From: Methylacidiphilum sp.
GTDB lineage: Bacteria; Verrucomicrobiota; Verrucomicrobiia; CAIQCK01
NCBI GenBank assembly: GCA_020718125.1
Contig: DYDC01000051.1
Coordinates: forward strand, 1 to 12,564
Direction: 5' to 3'
DNA length: 12,564 bases
Shown here: piece after piece, positions 5,929-12,018 of the stretch
Position numbering within the stretch: the first letter of the stretch is position 1
Layout of the letters: the number at the start of each line of letters is the position of its first letter
The notes under the pieces: model-generated
Database searches by the model: none
Told to the model about the DNA's origin: nothing
What the model saw: only the letters and a program-made list of their open reading frames with translations
Made by a program: the position numbers and the translations under genes

Positions 5929-7137
5929 GTGTTTAATGACGTTTACAACTCGACCGTTACGAAGGTCGTGAACATTTCTCAAGGTGGCAGCCGCCAGGCT
6001 GACCTGAGCCTTCTGCAGACGGACCCTCTGGATCCGGCATTGGCCAGCCTCCTATGGGCGGATGGGATCGGCTGCGGAGGGGATTTGGACCGCGAGATCA
6101 TTGCCCGTTCAAGCGCGGGCAAGTCAGCGCGTTTTGGGAACCGCGTGTATGCGATCGTCCCCATCTACGTTACGAGCATCTGTGCTGAGCACTGCGTTTA
6201 CTGCAACTTCCGCGCCGGCAACAAATGGGCTGAGATCGAGCGCATCCGGCTATCGGACCCTGAACTCGCACACGAAGCGATTCACTTGATCAAGGACAAA
6301 GGGCTCCGTGTTTTGGAGTTGGTCTATGCAACTGACCCTGAGGTTCGCGTTGATTCCATGTGTCGGCATGTCGAAGTGGTCAGACGCTTGCTGGACCGCG
6401 AAGGCGGAGGCGTGGTTGGCATCAATGCCGAGGCGCTGGACGAAATGGAATATCGTAGGCTTCGGGATGCTGGGCTGACGTTCTCCGTTCTTTGGCAGGA
6501 AACCTACGACCGGGCGCGTTACCGCGAACTGCACCCGGGCAGCACGAAGAAGACGAAGTTCGAATACCGCTTGGAAGCGTATGAGCGGATGATTGCTGCT
6601 GGCATTTCGACCATAGGCATGGGAGTCCTTTCGGGCCTTGCCGACTGGCGAACCGACTGGGCGATGCTTATGGAGCACGAAGCCTACCTCCACCGCGAAT
6701 ACGGCGTCGTTCCAGCGATTCTCGGTGTGCCTCGGCTGAAACCTGCCGCTGGCGCACTCTTGCAGGAGACCCCTTTCGTGCCAAACCACAGCGAATTCTT
6801 GGTCGTGATTGCTCTCCACAACATCTTTTCGCCGCAGTGCATGGCGTTTGTCAACACGCGTGAGGCGTGGGATACGTGTGTGGAAATGTCGAGGGGTGGA
6901 GGCAGTCTTTTCACGTTCAATTGTTCGACTATACCGGGTGGCTATTCCTTGGGGCACCGAGGATACCAGTTCCCGACAGGATCATACGATGCGCCAGTCT
7001 TTACAGCGAAGTTATCAGCTTTAGGAATGAAGCCGGTGTTCGACTGGCGTTATGCTGAGATGGAAATCGGGCACCCAGCACCAGTAGAAGCTTGTAGCGT
7101 ATGCACAGTCAGCTCCTCATCAACGGGATTGTCGTAG
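5929..7137 (+). CDS. ThiH/HydG-like radical SAM enzyme (aromatic amino acid lyase type)
   Basis: The 402-residue protein has the SAM-binding cluster C85-x3-C89-x2-C92 in VPIYVTSICAEHCVYCNF. It also has ThiH/HydG hallmarks: VLWQETYDRARYRELHPGS (188-205), the FEYRLEAYERMIAAGI helix (211-226), GMGVLSGLADWRTDW (230-244), an HEAYLHREYGV helix, and VPRLKPAAGA (268-276). Known relatives cleave the Calpha-Cbeta bond of tyrosine, or rearrange tryptophan in NosL, by a 5'-deoxyadenosyl radical. There are no thi or hyd partner genes here, so neither thiamine nor H-cluster synthesis is implied. The C-terminus has an extra C389-x2-C392 in PVEACSVCTV, unlike ThiH and shorter than the HydG C-terminal cluster motif. 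The GTG start has a GAGGAA site. The 3' end overlaps the permease gene by 37 bases. The substrate is inferred, not shown. Confidence 0.85.
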   Translation: MFNDVYNSTVTKVVNISQGGSRQADLSLLQTDPLDPALASLLWADGIGCGGDLDREIIARSSAGKSARFGNRVYAIVPIYVTSICAEHCVYCNFRAGNKWAEIERIRLSDPELAHEAIHLIKDKGLRVLELVYATDPEVRVDSMCRHVEVVRRLLDREGGGVVGINAEALDEMEYRRLRDAGLTFSVLWQETYDRARYRELHPGSTKKTKFEYRLEAYERMIAAGISTIGMGVLSGLADWRTDWAMLMEHEAYLHREYGVVPAILGVPRLKPAAGALLQETPFVPNHSEFLVVIALHNIFSPQCMAFVNTREAWDTCVEMSRGGGSLFTFNCSTIPGGYSLGHRGYQFPTGSYDAPVFTAKLSALGMKPVFDWRYAEMEIGHPAPVEACSVCTVSSSSTGLS

Positions 7138-7979
7138 GGGCTGGCTATGGCCTTGTGGCGCTGTCCTTCGGACTGATCTGCAGCACCGCAGGTTTTTTCC
7201 ATCTAGCCCACAGTGCCGTTTACACTGCGGCAGCATACACTGCCTTCGTTTTGGTCGCAGAACTCAGTATTCCGGCCCCCTTGGCCATATCCGCGACTAT
7301 TCTCGGAGCAATCGCTTTCGGCGCCGCAATTGAGTTTTTTATCTACCGTCCGCTGCACCGTATGGGAAGCGGCCCCACAGTTTTGCTTCTCTCTTCGCTG
7401 GGCGTTCTGGTGGTCGTGCAGAACGTCGTTTCGATGGCGTGTGGCGATTCGACACAAACGCTCCGCAGCCAAGCTGTGACCGAGGGGCACACGGTTCTCG
7501 GCGCGCGTATAACGACCGTCCAAGTCGAAACGCTTGCAGCAGGTGTTTTACTCACGGTGCTGTTGTCGGTTTGGCTGCGGTGGAGTGGCAGTGGAAAACT
7601 GCTCCGCGCAGTGGCGTGCGACGAAGACCTGAGCACACTCGTCGGAGTGCGAACAAACCGGGTGATCTTGCTGGCCTTCGCGATAGGCTCTGGCATCTGC
7701 GCCTTGGCCGCAACACTAAGCGCATACGACACGGACTTGACGCCGATGATGGGCTTCAGAGCCTTGCTGGCAGGCATCGTGGCCGCAATAGTCGGCGGCC
7801 TAAGCAGTCCCTTGGGTGCGTTTCTTGGCGGTTTGTTTGTTGGTCTCGTGCAGAATTATGCGGCTTGGTGGCTCCCGGGGCAGTGGCAAGACACAACCGT
7901 CTTCGCAATCCTCATTTTGTTTCTTCTGGTCAGACCCCAGGGCTTCTTCGGCAAACCGCTCAGAAAGGCCGCGCTCTGA
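7101..7979 (+). CDS. livH: HAAT-family ABC transporter permease, LivH type
   Basis: The 292-residue polytopic protein matches the BPD_transp_2 permease family. It has an N-terminal LLINGIVVGAGYGLVALSFG, the region FHLAHSAVYTAAAYTAFVL, YRPLHRMGSGPTVLLLSSLG, the cytoplasmic coupling segment LLRAVACDEDLSTLVGV, and a C-terminal FRALLAGIVAAIVGGLSSPL. About eight hydrophobic segments are visible. The length is typical. It forms the inner-membrane channel with LivM. Its ATG lies inside the radical SAM gene (37-base overlap) and its stop is one base before livM, so all three are surely co-transcribed. The Shine-Dalgarno region is weak, so translation may be coupled to the radical SAM gene. Confidence 0.9.
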   Translation: MHSQLLINGIVVGAGYGLVALSFGLICSTAGFFHLAHSAVYTAAAYTAFVLVAELSIPAPLAISATILGAIAFGAAIEFFIYRPLHRMGSGPTVLLLSSLGVLVVVQNVVSMACGDSTQTLRSQAVTEGHTVLGARITTVQVETLAAGVLLTVLLSVWLRWSGSGKLLRAVACDEDLSTLVGVRTNRVILLAFAIGSGICALAATLSAYDTDLTPMMGFRALLAGIVAAIVGGLSSPLGAFLGGLFVGLVQNYAAWWLPGQWQDTTVFAILILFLLVRPQGFFGKPLRKAAL

Positions 7980-7980
7980 G

Positions 7981-8868
7981 ATGGAATACCTGCTCCACAT
8001 CCTAATTCTCGTCTGCATGTTCACGGCGCTGGCAGCGTCGCTCGACCTGCTGGCTGGACACGGCGGGTTTCTGTCCCTCGCTCACGCGGCTTTCTATGGC
8101 CTTGGCGCTTACACAAGCGCGCTGATTGCGAGTAGCCAGTGGGCAGTGGGCAGTGGGCAGTCTTTTGTCATCGGAGTGGTGGCAGGGATGGCGGTGGCCG
8201 CGGCGGTGTCGTTCGTCGTCTCGTTGCCGTCGCTGCGGTTGCACGACGATTACTTCGTCATCGCCACGTTCGGGTTTCAGATGATTCTGTTCAGCATCTT
8301 TAACAACTGGATGGACCTGACCCGCGGCCCGCTCGGCATCCCCGGCATTCCCCAGCCGGTCATTTTCGGATGGAAGGTTGATTCGCATCTGGAGTTCCTG
8401 CTTCTCTCCGCCCTTTTCGCGTCTTTCGCGTATTTCGTGGTCTATCTCCTGACCTCCTCTCCCTTTGGCCGCGTGCTTCACGCCATCCGCGAGGACGAGG
8501 TGTTTGCCCAGTCGCTCGGCAAGAACACGCTGCGGTTCAAGGTGACGGCGTTTGCGGTCAGCGCGGCGTTGGCGGCGATGGCTGGCAGCCTTTACGCGCA
8601 CTACATCACCTACATTGATCCGACCAGTTTCACAGTGATGGAGTCCATTCTGGTGATCTCGATGGTGATCATCGGCGGGGCGGGGAGTTTGTGGGGGCCG
8701 TTGGTGGGGGCGGTGGTGCTGGTGACGTTGCCGGAGGCGTTGCGGTTTGTGGGGTTGCCGAGCAGTGTGGCGGCGAATCTGCGGCAGATCATTTACGGCG
8801 CGTTGCTGGTGGTGATGATGATGGCGCGGCCGAAAGGGTTGGTGGGGAAATACGGATTCGGACGGTAG
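7981..8868 (+). CDS. livM: HAAT-family ABC transporter permease, LivM type
   Basis: The 295-residue polytopic protein shows the LivM hallmarks: LLAGHGGFLSLAHAAFYGLG, GAYTSALIA, VVSLPSLRLHDDYFVIATFG, LTRGPLGIPGIP, the coupling segment GRVLHAIREDEVFAQSLG, and a C-terminal SILVISMVIIGGAGSLWGPL. It pairs with LivH as the second channel subunit. It starts one base after livH. The loop after GAYTSALIASS is encoded by a run of CAGTGGG heptamers (8137-8161) and reads QWAVGSGQ, unlike normal family sequence. Because the unit is seven bases, gain or loss of one copy would shift the frame. From about 8170 onward codons become more G-rich. A 388-base repeat-rich spacer follows. Confidence 0.9.
   Translation: MEYLLHILILVCMFTALAASLDLLAGHGGFLSLAHAAFYGLGAYTSALIASSQWAVGSGQSFVIGVVAGMAVAAAVSFVVSLPSLRLHDDYFVIATFGFQMILFSIFNNWMDLTRGPLGIPGIPQPVIFGWKVDSHLEFLLLSALFASFAYFVVYLLTSSPFGRVLHAIREDEVFAQSLGKNTLRFKVTAFAVSAALAAMAGSLYAHYITYIDPTSFTVMESILVISMVIIGGAGSLWGPLVGAVVLVTLPEALRFVGLPSSVAANLRQIIYGALLVVMMMARPKGLVGKYGFGR
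8137..8161 (+). repeat. CAGTGGG heptamer tandem repeat inside livM
   Basis: Three full CAGTGGG units plus CAGT occur within the livM reading frame. This is the only tandem heptamer run I found inside an intact coding gene in the window. Confidence 0.9.
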
Positions 8869-8952
8869 CCCGCTAATCACGGAATGAACACGAAAGAACA
8901 ACGGCAGGGTGAACAGGGAAGACGGGAAACCGCGAAGAACGGCTTTTGAACC

Positions 8953-9065
8953 ACGGAAGACACGGAACACACGGAAAGGAACAACGGCGGGATTGGCCAC
9001 AAAAGAGCACAAAGAGAACAACGGCGGCAGAGAGAACCGCGAAACACACGAAATACACGAAAGCT
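8953..9065. repeat. Nonamer direct repeats, ACGGAACAC / ACGAAATAC types
   Basis: Two clean runs of three nine-base units lie at 8953-8979 and 9039-9065, with looser nine-base echoes between them (ACAAAAGAG and ACAAAGAG-like). Relatives occur at 10089-10115 and 11830-11856. Confidence 0.8.
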
Positions 9066-9116
9066 TTTGAAGCCCGGATGACACGGATGAGCACGGATAA
9101 ACAACGGCAGGAATCT

Positions 9117-9169
9117 GCGAAGAACACGAAGGCAGGCCAAACGATTCTGCCTGCCTTCGTGTTCTTCGC
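9117..9169. repeat. Perfect 21-bp inverted repeat with 11-nt loop
   Basis: The left arm at 9117-9137 (GCGAAGAACACGAAGGCAGG followed by C) is perfectly complementary to the right arm at 9149-9169, with 11 bases between. It can form a very stable hairpin in RNA or a cruciform in DNA. There is no T-run after it, so it is not a textbook terminator, though it could reduce read-through from livM into livG or protect a 3' end. Confidence 0.85.
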
Positions 9170-9256
9170 GGCTGTCTCCGGCTTTTGTGCTTTTTGTGCC
9201 TCTTTGTGGCTCAACATGATTTTGTTCCCATGATTTTGCCCCCAAATCTTTGCCCC

Positions 9257-10006
9257 ATGAACTGGTTCCGCTGTCACAACCTGCGGAAGGCGTTTGACGG
9301 CATCCATGCTTTGGATGACGTGACGGTGGAGTTTCCGGCGTCGGGGATCACGGCGATCATCGGGCCGAATGGAGCGGGCAAGACGACGCTGATCAATGTG
9401 CTGACGGGGTTCCTGCGGCCGAACGAGGGACGGTGTTTTCTCGGCGAACTGGAGGTCACGCGGATGGCGCCGCACAAGATTGCGCGGCTGGGGGTGGCGC
9501 GGACGTTCCAGGATTTGCGGCTGATCTCGCTGGTGTCGCTGTTGGAGAACGTGATGGTGGCGCGGCCGAATCAGCGGGGGGAACGGTTGTGGCCGGTGCT
9601 GTTGCGGGTGGGCGTGGCGGCGGAGGAGTCGCGCAACCGCGAGGAGGCGATGCGGTGGTTGCGGTTTGTGGGGCTGGAGGAGAAGGCGCAGGAGCCGGCG
9701 GGCGAGTTGTCGTATGGGCAGCAGAAGTTGTTGACGCTGGCGGTGTGTCTGGCGACGGAGGCGCGGGTGCTGTTGCTGGATGAGCCGGTGGCGGGGGTGC
9801 ATCCGGAGATGGTGGGGAAGATTGTCGGTTTGCTGCGGCAGTTGCGTGACGCGGGCAAGCTGGTGGTGTTCATCGAGCACGACATGGCGGCGGTGCGGCA
9901 GGCGGCGGATCATGTGATTGTGATGGACGACGGGAAGGTGATTGCGCAGGGCAAGCCGGGCGAGGTGTTGGAACGGCCGGAGATTCTGGAGGCGTATTTG
10001 ACGTGA
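9257..10006 (+). CDS. livG: HAAT-family ABC transporter ATPase, LivG type
   Basis: The 249-residue ATPase has Walker A GPNGAGKT (residues 36-43), the Q-loop in ARTFQDLRL (Q85), signature LSYGQ (151-155), Walker B VLLLDEP (171-177) and the switch His208 in IEHDM. Length and the C-terminal EVLERPEILEAYLT fit LivG. It powers the LivHM channel together with LivF. ATG 9257 is chosen because the family's first strand begins right after it. An in-frame ATG at 9230 is possible, and neither has a clear Shine-Dalgarno site. The frame stays open back into the repeats at 9185, which is not coding. The gene is strongly G-rich on its sense strand. It is separated from livM by 388 bases and from livF by a toxin-antitoxin module. 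Confidence 0.92.
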   Translation: MNWFRCHNLRKAFDGIHALDDVTVEFPASGITAIIGPNGAGKTTLINVLTGFLRPNEGRCFLGELEVTRMAPHKIARLGVARTFQDLRLISLVSLLENVMVARPNQRGERLWPVLLRVGVAAEESRNREEAMRWLRFVGLEEKAQEPAGELSYGQQKLLTLAVCLATEARVLLLDEPVAGVHPEMVGKIVGLLRQLRDAGKLVVFIEHDMAAVRQAADHVIVMDDGKVIAQGKPGEVLERPEILEAYLT

Positions 10007-10257
10007 TGCGTGAGGAGTGATGAGTGATGAGGATTTGGCCACGAAGATGCACAAGAAGCGCAAGGAGATGGAAACAGCGGTTTGAACCACGGAAGGCACG
10101 GAACACACTGAAGACTGAAGTGATGAGTGACGAGTGAGGAGTGACGCGAAGCGTGACGCAATGATGGCGTTGAGTTTCCGGGGCGCGGGGGGTATGAGTA
10201 TGCCATGAACGCGACGTTGACGACGGTTTGATGGTTGAGCAATTGGGAGTCTGGATT
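10007..10257. repeat. Intergenic repeats between livG and the toxin-antitoxin pair
   Basis: Heptamers GTGAGGA, GTGATGA and GTGATGA occupy 10010-10030, starting four bases after the livG stop. Nonamers ACGGAAGGC, ACGGAACAC and ACTGAAGAC occupy 10089-10115. Heptamers GTGATGA, GTGACGA, GTGAGGA and GTGACGC occupy 10120-10147. Both repeat classes are thus interleaved in one 250-base spacer. No gene is seen. Confidence 0.8.
10245..10249 (+). promoter_or_regulatory. Ribosome binding site of the antitoxin gene
   Basis: GGGAG lies eight bases before ATG 10258 and fixes that start, against the in-frame ATG at 10231 that precedes the site. Confidence 0.65.
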
Positions 10258-10506
10258 ATGACCTACAGAGGAACAGCCAAAGGAAAAACAATCGAGTTGG
10301 ACGAGCGACTGCCGTTCAGGCAAGGCGAACGAGTCAGCGTTCGCGTCGAGCTTCTGGCGAGGCGTCGAAGTTGCGGTTCGCCGGCGGCGATTCAGGAGGT
10401 CATGCACGAGGCCCCTCATCTCAAGCCGGAGGCCGTGGATGAGTTGGAACGGGTGATTGAGTCAGGCAAACTGGCCGTCCGTTCCGAGGGCGCATTTGAC
10501 GAATGA
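10258..10506 (+). CDS. Antitoxin-like protein (VapB-type) paired with VapC
   Basis: The 82-residue protein starts MTYRGTAKGKTIELDERLPF and continues RQGERVSVRVEL, a strand-rich N-terminal module like the small AbrB/DUF104-type antitoxin domains (G.xI.L.xxLP....G..V.V). An Arg-rich linker leads to a helical acidic C-terminus (PEAVDELERVIESGKL) of the type that binds PIN toxins. It lies nine bases before the vapC gene, which fixes its role by context more than by sequence. Autoregulation by the complex is the usual behaviour of such pairs; no operator was identified. The exact antitoxin family is uncertain. Confidence 0.7.
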   Translation: MTYRGTAKGKTIELDERLPFRQGERVSVRVELLARRRSCGSPAAIQEVMHEAPHLKPEAVDELERVIESGKLAVRSEGAFDE

Positions 10507-10515
10507 TGCCCCGCG

Positions 10516-10923
10516 ATGATCTATCTGCTCGACACGAACGCCTTCAGCGATCTGATGCGTGAACATCCGAAGATGGACGCGCATTTGGCTGGGGTGTCCG
10601 GCACAGACCGGGTCGTCATCTGCACAATTGTTCGCGGTGAAGTGCGCTACGGGATCGGTCGCTTGCCCGTCGGCAAACGCCGGCAAGAATTGCAGGCAAA
10701 GGCAAATCGGCTGTTTGCTGTCATCCCCTGCGAACCGGTTTCTGAGAGCGCCGCCGACCATTATGCGGACGTGAAACTGGCTCGCGAGCGCAAGGGATTG
10801 AGCTTGGACGAGAACGATCTGTGGATCGCCTCGACGGCATTGGGTCTCGGCGCGGTTCTGGCAAGCCGCGACACGGGCTTTGGCGGCATTGACGGTCTGA
10901 GTGTTGAAGACTGGACGACGTAG
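10516..10923 (+). CDS. vapC: VapC-type PIN-domain ribonuclease toxin
   Basis: The 135-residue protein has all four acidic positions of VapC toxins: D6 in MIYLLDTNAFSDL, E42 in IVRGEVRYGI, D101 in LDENDLWIASTAL, and D119 in LASRDTGFGGI. The C-terminus GLSVEDWTT is also typical. Such enzymes cleave RNA, often tRNA, and are held inactive by the partner VapB. The length is normal and nothing is missing, so it should be functional. The module sits between livG and livF, genes that normally adjoin, with only 24 bases between its stop and livF. Confidence 0.9.
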   Translation: MIYLLDTNAFSDLMREHPKMDAHLAGVSGTDRVVICTIVRGEVRYGIGRLPVGKRRQELQAKANRLFAVIPCEPVSESAADHYADVKLARERKGLSLDENDLWIASTALGLGAVLASRDTGFGGIDGLSVEDWTT

Positions 10924-10947
10924 CAGCACCGGTTTGGCTGGCGACGA

Positions 10948-11669
10948 ATGACAACTTCTGCCCAATCCCTGCTTCGTGTTGATTCCCTGGTCACTGGCTA
11001 CGGGAAGAAGCAGATTCTCAACGGCGTGAGTCTGGAGGTTGAGCCGGGAGAGATTGTCGCGCTGATCGGCCACAACGGAGCGGGGAAGTCCACGCTGCTG
11101 AAAGCGGTGTCGGGCTGTTGCGCGTGTGGAGCGGGCAGGTGTTTTACGACGGCCGGGTGCTGAATGGCGCGACGCCGCGCGATCTGTTGCGCTCCGGCAT
11201 GGCGTATGTGCCGCAGGGCAACCGCGTTTTCAGCGACCTGACGGTGCGGGAGAATTTGGAGATGGGCGGGGTGACGTTGCCGCGGAAGGAACTGCTCAAG
11301 GCGGGAATCGAGCGCGCGCTGACGCTCTTTCCGGCGTTGCGGGAGCGGCTGCGGCAGCGGGCGGGAACATTGTCGGGCGGCGAGAAGCAGATGCTGGCGC
11401 TGGCCAACGCGCTGATTGTGTCGCCGAGGATGTTGTTGCTGGACGAGCCGTCGCTGGGCTTGGCGCCGCCGATGGTGACGGAGGCGTTGGGGCGGATTCA
11501 GCAGATCAGCCGCGACTCGAATGTGTCGGTGTTGATCGTGGAGCAGAAGGTGCGGGAGGTGCTGAAGGTTGCGCAGCGCGTCTGCGTGCTGCGGATGGGG
11601 CGGGTGTCGTTTGCGGGGCCTAGCGAGGAATTGAAGGACGACGCGAAGCTGCGCGAGGTTTATCTGTGA
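10948..11669 (+). pseudogene. livF: HAAT-family ABC transporter ATPase, LivF type, with a one-base frameshift
   Basis: The first part (10948 to about 11114) encodes MTTSAQSLLRVDSLVTGYGK through Walker A GHNGAGKS (residues 41-48) to LLKAVSG. The frame then runs into an early stop at 11163. The homologous continuation LLRVWSGQVFYDGRVLNG is encoded one frame over, from 11115. It carries AYVPQGNRVFSDLTVRENLE, the signature LSGGEKQ, Walker B MLLLDEPSLGLAPP and the switch in LIVEQKV, ending at 11669. Restoring a single base between 11114 and 11115 gives a normal 240-residue LivF. All motifs are otherwise intact, so the lesion is recent or an assembly or sequencing error. No obvious slippery site suggests programmed frameshifting. 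Without LivF the transporter would lack one ATPase. Confidence 0.85.
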
Positions 11670-11681
11670 CGGCCTTGGCCG

Positions 11682-11706
11682 GGCCGGCACCGACGAACTG
11701 CCGGCC
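11682..11706 (+). terminator. GC-rich hairpin after livF, possible terminator
   Basis: GGCCGGCA at 11682-11689 pairs perfectly with TGCCGGCC at 11699-11706 around a nine-base loop, starting 13 bases after the livF stop. There is no T-run, so intrinsic termination is uncertain. Confidence 0.35.
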
Positions 11707-11939
11707 ATCGGTTGGACACGGAAATGGGGAGGCGTGACTCGTGAAACGTGATTCGTGAGGGGCGAAGGAGGGCGTAGAGCGGGCAGGCGAGTCGGGCGAC
11801 ACGCTCACGGAAAATAGCGACGGGGACCCGCGAAATACGCGGAATACGCGAAAATGATTTCTGAATTGTGCCTTTCGCATATTCGCGGCGATGGCCAGTA
11901 GGGCACCTCCGGTAACTCTTTGCTGGCGCAGCGGCGTTG
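11707..11939. repeat. Repeat-rich gap between livF and the intron remnant
   Basis: No gene is seen. Heptamers GCGTGAC, TCGTGAA, ACGTGAT and TCGTGAG lie at 11732-11759; they are the reverse-complement family of the repeat at 1510-1537. Nonamers GCGAAATAC, GCGGAATAC and GCGAAAATG lie at 11830-11856. A matching inverted piece, TTTCGCATATTCGCGG, follows at 11873-11888. The bases up to 11939 form the downstream (3') flank of the minus-strand intron remnant. Confidence 0.7.
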
Positions 11940-11980
11940 ATAGGGGTGGGGATGAAGGATTGAACTTCACCCCTCCCTCC
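11940..11980 (-). ncRNA. Group II intron domain VI and 3' splice end
   Basis: On the minus strand GGGGUGAAG pairs with CUUCAUCCCC around a short loop, with a one-base bulge. Below this stem an A faces an A. The A on the 3' side (position 11947) is eight bases from the terminal ...UAU at 11940, where a branch-point adenosine is expected. The terminal AU fits the usual AY ending. Confidence 0.7.
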
Positions 11981-12013
11981 GAACCGGACAGGCGGGTCTC
12001 CCGCATCCGGCTC
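11981..12013 (-). ncRNA. Group II intron domain V
   Basis: The minus-strand 33-mer runs from GAGCCGGAUGCGGGAGACCC to the closing CCGGUUC. The lower helix GAGCCGGA pairs over all eight positions with UCCGGUUC, including one G-U pair. The AGC catalytic triad is present, the upper stem is GCGGG/CCCGC, and unpaired bases sit at the CUG side where the conserved bulge lies. This is the most diagnostic part of the intron and appears intact. Confidence 0.85.
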
Positions 12014-12018
12014 TCCAG

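Larger units (their letters stand above)
8869..9256. other. Repeat-rich intergenic spacer between livM and livG
   Basis: This 388-base gap has no gene. It is built of short repeats with a nine-base rhythm: ACGGAAGAC, ACGGAACAC and ACGGAAAGG at 8953-8979, and GCGAAACAC, ACGAAATAC and ACGAAAGCT at 9039-9065. Scattered ACAACGGC units occur from about 8898. The same kind of sequence reappears in the opposite orientation from about 9149 (CTTCGTGTTCTTCGCGG, then TTTTGTGCCTCTTTGTGG). Long minus-strand frames here are translations of the repeat (VFRVFRG-type peptides). The spacer would break or delay transcription between livM and livG. Confidence 0.8.

Noticed and set aside
5929..7137. Assignment as thiamine ThiH or hydrogenase HydG proper
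   Set aside because: No thiG, thiS, thiF, hydE or hydF genes are nearby, and the C-terminal cysteine pattern differs from HydG.
8869..9256. CRISPR array
   Set aside because: Repeat units are only seven or nine bases, follow each other directly, and have no unique spacers of uniform length. No cas genes are present.
9433..9783. Gly/Ala/Val-rich open frame overlapping livG, and the similar frame at 11126-11623 over livF
   Set aside because: These are out-of-frame readings of G-rich codons in the two ATPase genes and have no own motifs.
8002..10108. Long minus-strand open frames (up to 411 residues) rich in Arg, His and VFRVFRG-type peptides
   Set aside because: They run antisense to livM and livG and through the repeat spacer. 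The peptides are direct translations of nine-base repeats, and no domain is recognisable.
11105..11125. Programmed ribosomal frameshift in livF
   Set aside because: No X-XXY-YYZ slippery heptamer or suitable downstream stimulator stands out, and the family is not known for this. A missing base is simpler.
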